A stretch of DNA of 40,772 nt from an uncultured Acetatifactor sp. (GCA_947627535.1 CANQWM010000025.1:1-40772), one strand, 5' to 3'. Shown: positions 33,188 through 40,772, counted from the first letter of the stretch. Numbers and translations are program-made. Notes: generated by a model from the sequence alone, not told the origin.

Positions 33188-33949
33188 ATGAAAGAACTGT
33201 TTACCAATGTGGCGGAGCATGCGCTCTATGTTGCGGGCTTTTTCGGCGTCATCGTCCTGCTTTTTGCGGCGGCGGTGCTTCTGGAGAAAGCGGCCCGGAA
33301 GAAGGCGGGAGGGGTCGGGGAGCCTATTTTCCATACCAGAAAGATCGCCGTGATCGGCATGTTCTCCGCCGTATCCGCGATCTTGATGCTCTTTGAGTTT
33401 CCGATTCCCTTTGCGCCCGGCTTTTACAAGCTGGACTTCAGCGAGCTGCCGATCCTCATCGGCGCGTTTGCCTATGGTCCGGCGGCGGGCGTGATGATGG
33501 AGTTCATCAAAATCCTGCTGAAACTGTTTCTCAAGGGAACCTCTACCGCCTTTGTGGGGGATCTGGCAAACTTTGCGGTGGGCTGCAGTATGATCCTGCC
33601 GGCGTCCGTCATCTATGCCTTCCACAAGAGCAAGAAGACGGCCGTTGTCTCCTGTATTGCGGGCACCCTGATCATGACGGTGTTCGGATCGGCCTTTAAT
33701 GCGGTGTATCTGCTTCCGGCATTTTCCGTCATGTTTCACATGCCCATGGATGAGATCCTGGCGGCCGGCAGGGCGCTGAATCCCCTGATGACCCGGGACA
33801 GCATCGTCAGCTTTGTCATAGCCTGCGTGGCGCCCTTAAATCTGATCAAGGGGACAAGCGTTTCCCTGGTGACGCTGCTGATCTATAAGCCGTTAAGCCC
33901 TATCCTGAAGGCCGGGAAAAGGGTGGAAGCAAGGCAGAAACAGGGCTGA
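33188..33949 (+). CDS. ribU: Riboflavin ECF transporter substrate-binding subunit RibU
   Basis: This 253-aa membrane protein is the S component that captures riboflavin and uses the shared EcfAA'T module to bring it in. The FMN riboswitch upstream supports the substrate. The core (residues 50-240) has the family pattern: TRKIAVIGMFSAVSAILMLFEFPIPFAP, YKLDFSELPILIGAFAYGPAAGVMMEFIKILLKLFLKGTSTAFVGDLANFAVG, and a final LNLIKGTSVSLVTLLIYKPLSPILK. It is longer than the usual 180-210 residues because an extra N-terminal helix (LYVAGFFGVIVLLFAAAVLLEKAARKK) precedes the core. GGAGG stands just before ATG 33188. Readings from further upstream would start in the terminator. Confidence 0.95.
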   Translation: MKELFTNVAEHALYVAGFFGVIVLLFAAAVLLEKAARKKAGGVGEPIFHTRKIAVIGMFSAVSAILMLFEFPIPFAPGFYKLDFSELPILIGAFAYGPAAGVMMEFIKILLKLFLKGTSTAFVGDLANFAVGCSMILPASVIYAFHKSKKTAVVSCIAGTLIMTVFGSAFNAVYLLPAFSVMFHMPMDEILAAGRALNPLMTRDSIVSFVIACVAPLNLIKGTSVSLVTLLIYKPLSPILKAGKRVEARQKQG

Positions 33950-34028
33950 AGATTTCTCTCTTGCTTTTTACCGGCACATAGAGTAAAATTTTTAACAGAA
34001 GAAACGAAAATGTATCTGCATATAGCGC

Positions 34029-34076
34029 ACTGTCCCGAGGGTTTAACGGCGGGACAGTATGCTACATGCTTTTTTT
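34029..34076 (+). terminator. Terminator after ribU
   Basis: ACTGTCCCG (34029-34037) pairs with CGGGACAGT (34050-34058), and TAGC/GCTA can extend the stem; TTTTTTT follows at 34070-34076. Confidence 0.7.
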
Positions 34077-34137
34077 CACGGTGTGCGGCCGATCCGCCGC
34101 CGCGGCGGGACAGAACGGAACAGAAGGAGAAGCGCAA

Positions 34138-34611
34138 ATGATAGAGCTTGACGTAAAGATCGAAGCGGGAGATCTGTATGACTATATGCTCCGCCATACC
34201 TACAACAGCCCGGCGGGGGTGATGGGAAGCGCGTTCGGCGCCCTGCTGATCCTGCTTGCCATCTATACCCGGCGCTGGGCCTTTATCGTTCTGGGAGCGG
34301 TTCTGCTTTTGTATCTGCCCTGGACGCTGTTTATCCGGAGCAGGAAGCAGATCCTTGGCAATCCCAGCTTTCAGCAGCCGCTGCATTACGTCCTGGACGA
34401 TACGGGCATAACGATCTCCCAGGGGGAGGAAAGCATACAGTATCCCTGGGAGGAACTGTACAAGGCGGTCTCTACCAGCAGGAGCGTTATTGTGTACACT
34501 TCGCCGATCAACGCCACTATTTTCCCGAAAAAACAGATGGAAGATAAGAAGGCGCTTGTGATTGAAATGATTTCCACACATATGCCGCCCAATAAGGTGA
34601 AAATAAGATGA
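34138..34611 (+). CDS. YcxB-like membrane protein
   Basis: This 157-aa protein has a short soluble N-terminus (IELDVKIEAGDLYDYMLRHTYNSPAG), two adjacent hydrophobic segments (residues 28-45 and 48-66), and a C-terminal soluble domain with LHYVLDDTGITISQGEESIQYPWEELYKAVSTSRSVIVY. This is the YcxB-like C-terminal domain pattern (a strand ending in W..., then a loop with a helix). The function of the family is not known. AGAAGGAG precedes ATG 34138. It overlaps tsaE by 4 bases, so it is the first gene of the t6A cluster and is probably co-transcribed with it. Confidence 0.8.
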   Translation: MIELDVKIEAGDLYDYMLRHTYNSPAGVMGSAFGALLILLAIYTRRWAFIVLGAVLLLYLPWTLFIRSRKQILGNPSFQQPLHYVLDDTGITISQGEESIQYPWEELYKAVSTSRSVIVYTSPINATIFPKKQMEDKKALVIEMISTHMPPNKVKIR

Positions 34612-35090
34612 AAGATCAAAACGACTGTTCTGTCGATTCAGATAGGGAGAAAAAAAGAAGGCGCAGCGTATACCTAAGCCACAGCCCGGAGGAAACATAT
34701 GCGCTGGGGAAGCGGCTGGGAGCAGGCTGCAGCCCTGGCCAGGTGTATACGCTTACCGGTGATCTGGGCGCCGGGAAGACACTGTTCGCCCAGGGGTTTG
34801 CGGCAGGGCTTGGGATCTCAGAGCCTGTGAGCAGTCCTACCTTTACCATCCTGCAGGAATATGATACCGGACGTCTTCCCTTTTATCACTTTGATGTCTA
34901 CCGCATTGCGGACCCGGAGGAAATGGAAGAGGTCGGCTGGGAGGACTATATTTACGGCGGCGGCGTCTGCATGATAGAGTGGGCTGAGCTGGTGGCTGAG
35001 ATTCTTCCAGAGCACTGTTTCTCGGTGCGCATGGAAAAGGATTTGGAGAAAGGGCCTGACTATCGGCGGATCACAATTGAGGAAAAATAA
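34608..35090 (+). CDS. tsaE: tRNA t6A biosynthesis ATPase TsaE
   Basis: This 160-aa ATPase helps the TsaB-TsaD complex make N6-threonylcarbamoyladenosine (t6A37) on tRNAs that read ANN codons. It has Walker A LTGDLGAGKTLFAQGFA, the family signature SSPTFTILQEYDTGRLPFYHFDVYRI and VCMIEWAELVAEILPE. The first ~18 residues (DQNDCSVDSDREKKRRR) are extra and charged. The start overlaps the YcxB-like gene by ATGA. tsaB follows after a 36-bp gap and tsaD lies 3.3 kb downstream in the same direction; TsaC is not in the window. Confidence 0.95.
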   Translation: MKDQNDCSVDSDREKKRRRSVYLSHSPEETYALGKRLGAGCSPGQVYTLTGDLGAGKTLFAQGFAAGLGISEPVSSPTFTILQEYDTGRLPFYHFDVYRIADPEEMEEVGWEDYIYGGGVCMIEWAELVAEILPEHCFSVRMEKDLEKGPDYRRITIEEK

Positions 35091-35126
35091 GGCTCATGAG
35101 GAAAAGTAAGGCTCAGGTGAACGGAT

Positions 35127-35834
35127 ATGAAGATACTGGGATTGGATACCTCCGGTCTGGTGGCCGGGGCAGCGGTGGTGGAGGATCAGGTCCTTCTTGC
35201 GGAGTATGCCACCAACTATAAAAAGACGCATTCACAGACCCTGCTTCCCATGCTGGACGAGCTGCGGAATATGATCGAACTGGATCTGGATACCCTGGAC
35301 GCCGTTGCCGTGGCGTCGGGACCCGGTTCTTTTACGGGGCTGCGGATCGGTTCGGCTACGGCGAAAGGGCTGGGGCTGGCGCTGAAAAAGCCGCTGGTGG
35401 AGGTCCCGACCCTGGAGGGGCTTGCCTGGAACCTTTGGGGAGCGTCGGGGCTGGTCTGTCCTCTGATGGATGCCAGACGTGGTCAGGTGTACGCGGCCGC
35501 GTATGAATATGTGCCGGAGAAAGAAGCGCTGGGGCTTCGCACCGTCATATCTCCGGCGGCTGTGGAACTGACGGAACTGCTGGAGCAGCTGAACGGTCTG
35601 GAGCGGGAAGTGATATTCCTGGGAGACGGCGTGCCCGTCTATCTGGATCGGATCCGGGAAAAGACAAGGGTCCCTTACAGACTGGCGCCAGCGACCTGCA
35701 ACAGACAGCGCGCGGCGAGTATCGCCTCGCTGGGGGCGGTCTATTTTGCCGAGGGACGGACGGTATCGGCGAGGGACCACAAGCCTGTGTATCTGAGAAA
35801 AAGCCAGGCCGAGCGGGAGGCGGAGAACGCCTGA
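35127..35834 (+). CDS. tsaB: tRNA t6A biosynthesis protein TsaB
   Basis: This 235-aa ASKHA-fold protein is the partner of TsaD in t6A synthesis. It has the N-terminal phosphate loop LGLDTSGLVAGAAVV, the conserved HSQTLLPMLDELR, VASGPGSFTGLRIGSATAKGLGLAL and the MDARRGQVYAAAYE motif. The length is normal. In this family TsaB lacks the metal site of TsaD and serves as a scaffold. It lies between tsaE and rimI. The ATG at 35127 follows AGGTGAACGG. Confidence 0.95.
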   Translation: MKILGLDTSGLVAGAAVVEDQVLLAEYATNYKKTHSQTLLPMLDELRNMIELDLDTLDAVAVASGPGSFTGLRIGSATAKGLGLALKKPLVEVPTLEGLAWNLWGASGLVCPLMDARRGQVYAAAYEYVPEKEALGLRTVISPAAVELTELLEQLNGLEREVIFLGDGVPVYLDRIREKTRVPYRLAPATCNRQRAASIASLGAVYFAEGRTVSARDHKPVYLRKSQAEREAENA

Positions 35835-35911
35835 GCGGTTCCGGGATCAGGAGAGACCGGCCCTTGCGGAATGTGCCTGATGTGGGCGGACAGGGGATGA
35901 GGAGTCGCAAT

Positions 35912-36355
35912 ATGACAAAAATTACGGTGAGGGAGCTTCGAAAAGAGGATATTCCAGAGCTAAGCAGGATCGAGGCGGAATCCTTCAGCATGCCCTGGTC
36001 GGCGGCGGCGTTTGGAGAGCTTTTGACCAGACCTTACTGTACTTATCTGACGGCGCTGGCGGACGGCAGGGTGGCGGGCTGCTGCGGTTACACGGACAGC
36101 CTTCACGAGGCCAATATCGATAATGTCGTTGTGGCGTCGGAGTACCGAAACCGGGGGATTGCACAGATCATGCTGGCGAAGCTTCTGGAGCGGGGGGCAG
36201 CGTCCGGCGTCGAGTCCTACGTTTTGGAAGTCAGAGTCAGCAACCTTCCGGCGATCCATATTTATGAAAAACTTGGTTTTCGGTCTGTGGGCATCCGTCC
36301 AAGATTTTATGAAAAGCCTGTGGAAGACGCAAGAATCATGAAAAGAGAACGATAA
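35912..36355 (+). CDS. rimI: Ribosomal protein S18-alanine N-acetyltransferase
   Basis: This 147-aa GNAT acetyltransferase matches RimI, which acetylates the N-terminus of ribosomal protein S18. It has VRELRKEDIPELSRIEAESFSMPWS at the N-terminus, the acetyl-CoA loop VVASEYRNRGIAQIMLAKLL, LEVRVSNLPAIHIYEKLGFRSVGIRPRFYEKP and a normal length. I chose ATG 35912 since GAGGAG precedes it; ATG 35897 in the same frame has no ribosome site. The tsaE-tsaB-rimI order is widespread in Firmicutes. Confidence 0.93.
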   Translation: MTKITVRELRKEDIPELSRIEAESFSMPWSAAAFGELLTRPYCTYLTALADGRVAGCCGYTDSLHEANIDNVVVASEYRNRGIAQIMLAKLLERGAASGVESYVLEVRVSNLPAIHIYEKLGFRSVGIRPRFYEKPVEDARIMKRER

Positions 36356-36399
36356 AACAAAAAAACGGCAGCAATTACCACGGAAGACGCCTGGAATCC

Positions 36400-36408
36400 A
36401 TGCTATAC
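36400..36408 (+). promoter_or_regulatory. Possible extended -10 promoter before the zinc-ribbon gene
   Basis: TG at 36400-36401, one base, then TATACT (36403-36408). No good -35 is seen. It would give the zinc-ribbon gene and rnz their own transcript inside the cluster. Confidence 0.45.
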
Positions 36409-36465
36409 TGAAACTGTCACAGAAGGCGGATTGTGGCCGCACAGGCGGCGGAATGGGAGGAAACC

Positions 36466-36714
36466 TTGCAAAAATACCGTGAAACAGAGGGAAGTAAGTT
36501 GGAAAAAGTGGTTTGCAACAAGTGTGGAAGAAGCCTGAAGGTGGAGAACGGCCGACTGAAGGAGGGATGTTTTTCCGCGACAGCGGCGTTCGGGTATTTC
36601 AGCCGGAAGGACGGCAGCGTCCACCATTTTGACCTCTGCGAGGATTGTTACGATGAGATGATTGCACAGTTTATGGTGCCGGTGGAGGAAGAAGAGGCTT
36701 CCGAACTTTTGTAA
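36466..36714 (+). CDS. Small zinc-ribbon protein of unknown function
   Basis: This 82-aa protein (if begun at TTG 36466, which has GGGAGG 5 bases before) has two Cys pairs, VVCNKCGRSL and LCEDCYDEM, which bracket LKEGCFSATAAFGYFSRKDGSVHHFD. They form a likely zinc ribbon with one extra Cys and a His-His. The end is acidic (VPVEEEEASELL). TTG 36499, preceded by GAGGG, gives a shorter start at LEKVVCNKCG and may be the true one; there is no suitable ATG. I do not recognise a named family. It sits between rimI and rnz, and might bind RNA or a protein partner. Confidence 0.75.
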   Translation: MQKYRETEGSKLEKVVCNKCGRSLKVENGRLKEGCFSATAAFGYFSRKDGSVHHFDLCEDCYDEMIAQFMVPVEEEEASELL

Positions 36715-36764
36715 AAAAGTACCGGAAGGAAACTGCCGGAAGAAAACGAATCGGGAGTAAAGAC

Positions 36765-37688
36765 ATGCTGGATGTTAGCTTGCTGGGCACCGGCGGTATG
36801 ATGCCCCTGCCCCACCGATGGCTCACTTCGCTGATGCTTCGGTATAACGGAAAAAGCATATTGATCGACTGCGGGGAGGGAACGCAGATCGCCCTGCGGG
36901 AAAAGGGCTGGAGCCCCAATCCCATAGACATTATCTGTTTTACCCATTATCATGCGGACCATATCAGCGGTCTGCCCGGAATGCTTCTCACCATGGGAAA
37001 CGCGGAGCGGAAAGAGCCGCTGCTTCTGATCGGGCCCAAGGGGCTGACCAGAGCGGTCAATGCCCTTCGGGTCATTGCGCCGGAGCTGCCCTTTGAGATT
37101 CGTTATCAGGAGATCACGGAGCCGGAACAGGAATTTTCTTTTGAAGGTTTTCGGATTAAGGCTTTCAAGGTGAGCCACAGTGTGTTATGCTATGGATATA
37201 GCATGTCGGTGGACAGAGGAGGACGCTTTGACAAAGACCGTGCCCTGGAGCAGCAGATCCCGCTGAAACTTTGGAACAGGCTTCAGAAGGGGGAGACGGT
37301 AGAGCAGGACGGCAGGGTCTACACGCCGGAGATGGTGCTGGGAGAAGCGAGGAAGGGGCTGAAGGTCACCTACTGCACGGATACCAGGCCCGTGGAATCC
37401 ATTGCCGCAAACGCGGCCGGTTCCGATCTCCTGATCCTGGAAGGGATGTACGGCGAGCCTGACAAGCTGAAGAAGGCAAAGGAAAACAGACACATGACCA
37501 TGTATGAGGCGGCCGAAGTCGCAAAAGCCGCCGGAGTCCCGGAGCTGTGGCTGACACATTACAGTCCCTCCCTGATGAGACCGGAGGAATATATGGGCGG
37601 GGTACGGAAGATATTTCCGGCCGCTGTGGCGGCGAAAGACGGCAGGTCGGTGGAACTGAATTTCAGGGACGAGATACAGGAAGGATGA
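36765..37688 (+). CDS. rnz: Ribonuclease Z
   Basis: This 307-aa metallo-beta-lactamase-fold nuclease trims the 3' ends of tRNA precursors that have no encoded CCA. It has the metal motif FTHYHADHISGLPGML (HxHxDH), GTGGMMPLPHRWLTS at the N-terminus, KVSHSVLCYGYSM, TYCTDTRPVE with the bridging Asp, and the final His in LWLTHYSPSL. The usual ExoS-arm region (KGLTRAVNALRVIAPELPF) is present. The two tRNA-Ser genes at the end of this window lack CCA, so they are direct candidate substrates. The ATG follows GGGAGTAAAG. Confidence 0.94.
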   Translation: MLDVSLLGTGGMMPLPHRWLTSLMLRYNGKSILIDCGEGTQIALREKGWSPNPIDIICFTHYHADHISGLPGMLLTMGNAERKEPLLLIGPKGLTRAVNALRVIAPELPFEIRYQEITEPEQEFSFEGFRIKAFKVSHSVLCYGYSMSVDRGGRFDKDRALEQQIPLKLWNRLQKGETVEQDGRVYTPEMVLGEARKGLKVTYCTDTRPVESIAANAAGSDLLILEGMYGEPDKLKKAKENRHMTMYEAAEVAKAAGVPELWLTHYSPSLMRPEEYMGGVRKIFPAAVAAKDGRSVELNFRDEIQEG

Positions 37689-37729
37689 AGCGGACGGGAG
37701 AAACCCGGACGCATCAGAAAAGAGGAAGT

Positions 37730-38311
37730 ATGAGCAGATCGGCAAAGATTGTGACCATCGTACTCCTGGTGGTGATAACAGGTGTTGTGGGAGTGTTCGC
37801 CTGGTTTCAGGGCAGGAATATCGAGGAGCACCAGGACGCGGTTCTGACGCCTGTGGAAAAGGTCCTCTGCAGAGACCTTACCATAGATTATCCCCCTACG
37901 CCGAGAGAAGTGATCAAGTATTATATTGAGATCGAAAAGTGCTTCTATGCGGACGATACTACGGAGGAGGAACTGGAGTCACTGGGGTTAAAGGCGCGGG
38001 AGCTTTATGACGAAGAACTGTTGGAGAACAATCAGCTTGACGAGTATCTGGTCGCGCTCAAGGCCGATGTGGACCGGTTTAAGAAAAGCGACCGCAGATT
38101 TGTCAACGGAATAGTTGCCTCCAGCGTGGAGGTAGACAGATTCCAGGAGGACGGATTTGAGTTCGCGCGTCTGAACTGCGGCTATAGTATTGTGGACGAG
38201 GGCGTTACGAAACGGATTGGGATCGTGTATCTACTGCGCAAGGACGAAAACAAGCTGTGGAAGATCTACGGCTGGGACAACGTGGAAAACGTACAGATTA
38301 ACGAGGAATAG
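37730..38311 (+). CDS. Membrane-anchored protein of unknown function
   Basis: This 193-aa protein has an N-terminal membrane segment (IVTIVLLVVITGVVGVFAWF, residues 7-26) with Lys before it, so the rest is probably outside the cell. The outer part has a helical region (TPREVIKYYIEIEKCFYADDTTEEEL...), then VDRFKKSDRRFVNGIVASSVEVDRFQ and a beta-rich end (GFEFARLNCGYSIVDEG, KRIGIVYLLRKDENKLWKIYGWDNVENV) that looks like a small NTF2/cystatin-like sheet. AGAGGAAG precedes ATG 37730. I do not recognise the family with certainty. It lies between rnz and tsaD with short gaps, so it is co-transcribed, with no evident functional link. Confidence 0.82.
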   Translation: MSRSAKIVTIVLLVVITGVVGVFAWFQGRNIEEHQDAVLTPVEKVLCRDLTIDYPPTPREVIKYYIEIEKCFYADDTTEEELESLGLKARELYDEELLENNQLDEYLVALKADVDRFKKSDRRFVNGIVASSVEVDRFQEDGFEFARLNCGYSIVDEGVTKRIGIVYLLRKDENKLWKIYGWDNVENVQINEE

Positions 38312-38370
38312 AGTAAGACTGCGGCACGGCGGACAGGATTGACAAGATAAGAAAAAAGGCGGATCTGAAA

Positions 38371-39399
38371 TTGGAACAGCAAGACAATGAGGAGGTTCTG
38401 ATCCTTGCGATTGAGAGCTCCTGCGACGAGACAGCGGCTTCTGTGGTGAAAAATGGCAGAGAGGTGCTGTCCAATGTTATTTTTACACAGATTGACCTGC
38501 ATGTGCGGTACGGCGGCGTGGTGCCGGAGATCGCGTCCAGAAAGCATATCGAAAAGATCAACCAGGTCATAGAAGAGGCACTGGAACAGGCGGGCGTGGC
38601 GCTGGAAGAGATCACGGCCATCGCCGTCACCTACGGCCCCGGGCTGGTGGGAGCGCTGCTTGTGGGCGTATCGGCGGCAAAAGCCATCAGTTTTGCGACG
38701 GGGAAGCCCCTGATAGGAGTACATCATATCAGCGGCCATATCAGCGCAAATTATATTGAGTATCCGGAGCTGGAGCCCCCCTTTGTGTGTCTTGTGGCTT
38801 CCGGCGGGCATTCCCATCTTGTGACAGTTCGGGATTACGGCGAATATGATATTATTGGAAGGACCCGCGACGATGCGGCGGGAGAAGCCTTTGACAAGGT
38901 GGCCAGGGCCATCGGGCTGGGATATCCCGGCGGGCCTAAAATAGATAAACTTTCAAGGGAAGGCAATCCGGACGCCATTTCCTTTCCAAGGGCGAAGGTG
39001 GCGGAAAACGAATATGATTTCAGCTTCAGCGGGCTGAAGTCGGCGGTCCTGAATTACCTCAACGCCTGCAGGATGAAAGGGGAAAAGATCTGTCAGGCGG
39101 ATGTGGCTGCGTCCTTTCAGAAAGCGGTCATTGATGTGCTGGTGGCGCATTCTCTCCACGCGGTGAAGGAATACGGAGTTGACAAGTTCGCCATCGCCGG
39201 GGGTGTTGCCTCAAATTCCTCCCTTCGGTCGGCCTTTGCGCAGGAATGCGGGAAGTGCGGGATACGGTTTTTCCACCCCTCACCGGTGTACTGCACGGAC
39301 AATGCGGCCATGATCGGCGCTGCCGGGTACTATGAGTATCGGAAAGGGGTCCGTCACGGCTATGACCTGAACGCGGTCCCAAATCTGAAACTGGGATGA
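38371..39399 (+). CDS. tsaD: tRNA N6-threonylcarbamoyladenosine transferase TsaD
   Basis: This 342-aa enzyme transfers the threonylcarbamoyl group to A37 of tRNAs. The marks are [15 protein letters not shown] at the N-terminus, the iron-binding [21 protein letters not shown], the nucleotide loop [44 protein letters not shown] and [14 protein letters not shown] near the end. It begins at TTG 38371, preceded by AAAGGCGG, as no ATG is present nearby; the length is normal. Its stop overlaps the possible ispD start by 4 bases. Confidence 0.96.
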   Translation: MEQQDNEEVLILAIESSCDETAASVVKNGREVLSNVIFTQIDLHVRYGGVVPEIASRKHIEKINQVIEEALEQAGVALEEITAIAVTYGPGLVGALLVGVSAAKAISFATGKPLIGVHHISGHISANYIEYPELEPPFVCLVASGGHSHLVTVRDYGEYDIIGRTRDDAAGEAFDKVARAIGLGYPGGPKIDKLSREGNPDAISFPRAKVAENEYDFSFSGLKSAVLNYLNACRMKGEKICQADVAASFQKAVIDVLVAHSLHAVKEYGVDKFAIAGGVASNSSLRSAFAQECGKCGIRFFHPSPVYCTDNAAMIGAAGYYEYRKGVRHGYDLNAVPNLKLG

Positions 39400-39413
39400 C
39401 GGGAAGAGAGAAA

Positions 39414-40253
39414 ATGAACGGTGAGGAAACAGCGAAGAAGAGATGTACGGCGGTCATTCTGGCCGGCGGAAGCGGCAGCAGGATGAACAGCAGCGTGGCA
39501 AAACAGTTTATGCTGCTGGGCGGGAAGCCCATTCTGTGGTATTCTCTGCACGCAGTACAGCAGTCCGGAATCGTTGACGACTGTATTCTGGCCGCGGGGC
39601 GGGGAGACAGTGCAGATCCGTCACAGGCGGAGACGCTGGACTATGTGCGCCGGGAAATTGTGGAAAAATATGGGTTTACAAAGGTGTCCGCCATTGTGCC
39701 GGGCGGTTCTATGCGGTGCTGGTCCGTGGAAAACGCCATGGCGGTGCTGCGGAAAAGGGGTTGCCGGGAGGGCTATATTTTGATTCATGACAGCGCCCGG
39801 CCCTTTCTCACGGAAGAAATCCTCCGCCGGACTTACGAGACCGCGAGACAATATCGGGCCTGTGTGGCGGCCATGCCCTCCAAAGATACCGTCAAGCTGG
39901 CGGACGGGGACGGTTTCGCCGCGTCGACGCCCGACCGCAGCAGGGTCTGGACCGTCCAGACGCCGCAGGTCTTTGAAGCAGGGCTGATCCTGGACGCCTA
40001 TGACAGGCTCAGGCGCCGGTACGAAGGCATGGAGTGTGTACAGGAATCCGGGCAGAAGCCGGTTCCACCGGTTACAGATGACGCTGGTGTGGTTGAGTGC
40101 TTTACGGATGTAAAAGTAAAACTGACGGAGGGCTCTTACCAAAATATTAAAATCACCACGCCGGAGGATATCAGTCTGGCGGAAACGTTTCTTGCCGGGC
40201 TGGAAGGCTTATCCGGGGAAAAGAAACCTCCACAGATGGCGCATTTTGGGTGA
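39414..40253 (+). CDS. ispD: 2-C-methyl-D-erythritol 4-phosphate cytidylyltransferase
   Basis: This 279-aa enzyme couples CTP to methylerythritol phosphate in the non-mevalonate isoprenoid pathway. It has the nucleotide loop AVILAGGSGSRMNSSVAKQFMLLGGKPILWYSL, PGGSMRCWSVENAM, IHDSARPFLTEEI, MPSKDTVKLAD, RSRVWTVQTPQVFEAGLI, TDDAGVVE and ITTPEDISLAE. The segment of the family's PKQ motif reads AKQ here. It is longer than the usual ~230 residues, with additions near residues 65-80, 205-220 and at the C-terminus. I chose ATG 39414 because GGAAGAGAG precedes it; ATG 39396 overlaps the tsaD stop and has a weaker site. Confidence 0.92.
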   Translation: MNGEETAKKRCTAVILAGGSGSRMNSSVAKQFMLLGGKPILWYSLHAVQQSGIVDDCILAAGRGDSADPSQAETLDYVRREIVEKYGFTKVSAIVPGGSMRCWSVENAMAVLRKRGCREGYILIHDSARPFLTEEILRRTYETARQYRACVAAMPSKDTVKLADGDGFAASTPDRSRVWTVQTPQVFEAGLILDAYDRLRRRYEGMECVQESGQKPVPPVTDDAGVVECFTDVKVKLTEGSYQNIKITTPEDISLAETFLAGLEGLSGEKKPPQMAHFG

Positions 40254-40298
40254 AAATCTGCGGGATGTGAAAAAGCTGAAAAAGGCATAAAAAAGTAG

Positions 40299-40327
40299 TT
40301 GACAGAGAAGAGCCTTTTTGGTAAAAT
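40299..40327 (+). promoter_or_regulatory. Promoter of the tRNA-Ser genes
   Basis: Consensus TTGACA (40299-40304), 17-bp spacer, TAAAAT (40322-40327). It lies 31 bp before the first tRNA. AAAAAGGC (40279-40286) and GCCTTTTT (40312-40319) are inverted across it and could form a weak terminator for ispD. Confidence 0.78.
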
Positions 40328-40357
40328 AATTCTTGCCGTCAAGCTGGCGGTACGCTT

Positions 40358-40443
40358 GGAGAGATATCGAAGTGGTCATAACGAGGCGGTCTTGAAAACC
40401 GTTTGTCCGCAAGGGCGCGTGGGTTCGAATCCCACTCTCTCCG
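40358..40443 (+). tRNA. tRNA-Ser(UGA)
   Basis: Acceptor arms GGAGAGA and TCTCTCC close the gene, with discriminator G at 40443. The anticodon loop CTTGAAA gives TGA between GCGGT and ACCGT. A long variable arm (TTTGTCCGCAAGGGCGC), as expected for serine tRNAs, is followed by the T arm GTGGGTTCGAATCCCAC. CCA is not encoded. Confidence 0.96.
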
Positions 40444-40516
40444 CTGGGGGCAGGGAAGACGGCCCGATGAAATAAAAGAAAACAGAGATTTAGAAATTCG
40501 ACTTTTGCTTCTTGAT

Positions 40517-40605
40517 GGAGAAGTACCCAAGTGGTCGAAGGGACACCCCTGGAAAGGGTGCAGGTCGTTAATAGCGGCGCGAGGGTTCAAATCCCTCCTT
40601 CTCCG
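40517..40605 (+). tRNA. tRNA-Ser(GGA)
   Basis: Acceptor arms GGAGAAG and CTTCTCC with discriminator G at 40605. The anticodon arm CACCC-CTGGAAA-GGGTG gives GGA. It has a long variable arm (TCGTTAATAGCGGCGC) and T arm GAGGGTTCAAATCCCTC. CCA is not encoded. It follows the first tRNA by 73 bp, without a promoter that I can see. Confidence 0.96.
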
Positions 40606-40743
40606 TTGCCGAGTGCTTAGTACCCGGCATGAACCTTGACAAATAAACAGTAATGCAACCCTGAAGATTCCAAAAAAATTTTCAGAGAACGAAGAACCTA
40701 GCAGTAAAAGGATAAGCCAGAGGAAACTGGCAGGAGAGACTAG
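40606..40743 (+). promoter_or_regulatory. 16S rRNA leader region
   Basis: This spacer between tRNA-Ser and the 16S gene holds a TTGACA (40636-40641) without a clear -10 at 17 bp, a weak hairpin from GCCG (40608-40611) to CGGC (40625-40628 region), and a hairpin GCCAG/CTGGC around AGGAAA near 40718-40732. The region may carry 16S processing signals. No promoter is certain, so the rRNA could be read from the tRNA promoter. Confidence 0.45.
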
Positions 40744-40772
40744 TAACATGAGAGTTTGATCCTGGCTCAGGA
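40744..40772 (+). rRNA. 16S ribosomal RNA, 5' end only
   Basis: AGAGTTTGATCCTGGCTCAG (40751-40770) is the universal 5' motif of 16S rRNA. The mature end should lie a few bases before it, at about 40744. The gene runs out of the window. Confidence 0.95.

Noticed and set aside
40636..40664. rRNA promoter from TTGACA at 40636
   Set aside because: No acceptable -10 stands 16-18 bp downstream (the bases there are CCCTGA or near), so I did not call it as a promoter.

Overview
The window looks like chromosomal DNA of an anaerobic Gram-positive member of the Clostridia, most likely Lachnospiraceae. The grounds are strong AGGAGG-type ribosome binding sites, SigA-type promoters with 17-bp spacers, a phosphotransbutyrylase-butyrate kinase pair, an FMN riboswitch before an ECF riboflavin transporter, and CCA-less tRNA genes. 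This is inference from gene content; no species can be named.

Positions 1-8218 are an AT-richer accessory block. It opens with the 3' part of a decayed group II intron: a frameshifted reverse transcriptase followed by domains V and VI. The intron ends just before a Phd/YefM-RelE/ParE toxin-antitoxin pair. Next comes a LytTR response regulator and GHKL sensor kinase pair, then two ABC transporter operons that share a duplicated, 21-bp-spaced direct-repeat site in their upstream regions. The second operon also carries a 59-aa membrane peptide and a 73-aa zinc-ribbon protein. The block closes with a tyrosine recombinase remnant and a cluster of 10-bp-phased GATATG repeats. I read it as the remains of one or more integrated mobile elements carrying a peptide- or antibiotic-sensing transport module.

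Positions 8219-20452 are mixed metabolic and envelope genes: a low-molecular-weight tyrosine phosphatase fused to a HAD phosphatase, ptb-buk, a lone uxaC on the minus strand, a flavodoxin-fold reductase, a HerA-like ATPase preceded by a 28/29-bp minisatellite, an acidic lipoprotein, and a GntR/YtrA-type ABC operon with a clear palindromic operator.

Positions 20462-32794 hold conserved housekeeping genes (secA, prfB with its programmed frameshift, tex). They flank a minus-strand group made of a DUF975-type membrane protein, a HExxH zincin-like protein and a DUF4190-like membrane protein. A heterodimeric ABC exporter follows.

Positions 32805-40772 contain the FMN riboswitch and ribU. A long co-directional cluster comes next: a YcxB-like protein, tsaE, tsaB, rimI, a zinc-ribbon protein, rnz, a membrane-anchored protein, tsaD and ispD. 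It centres on tRNA t6A modification and tRNA 3'-end processing. Two tRNA-Ser genes without encoded CCA and the first bases of a 16S rRNA gene end the window, so an rRNA operon starts there.

The best candidates for new biology are the LytTR/double-ABC module with its paired operators, the HExxH protein with its membrane partner, the phosphatase-phosphatase fusion, and the Tyr/acidic repeat in the 776-aa permease.
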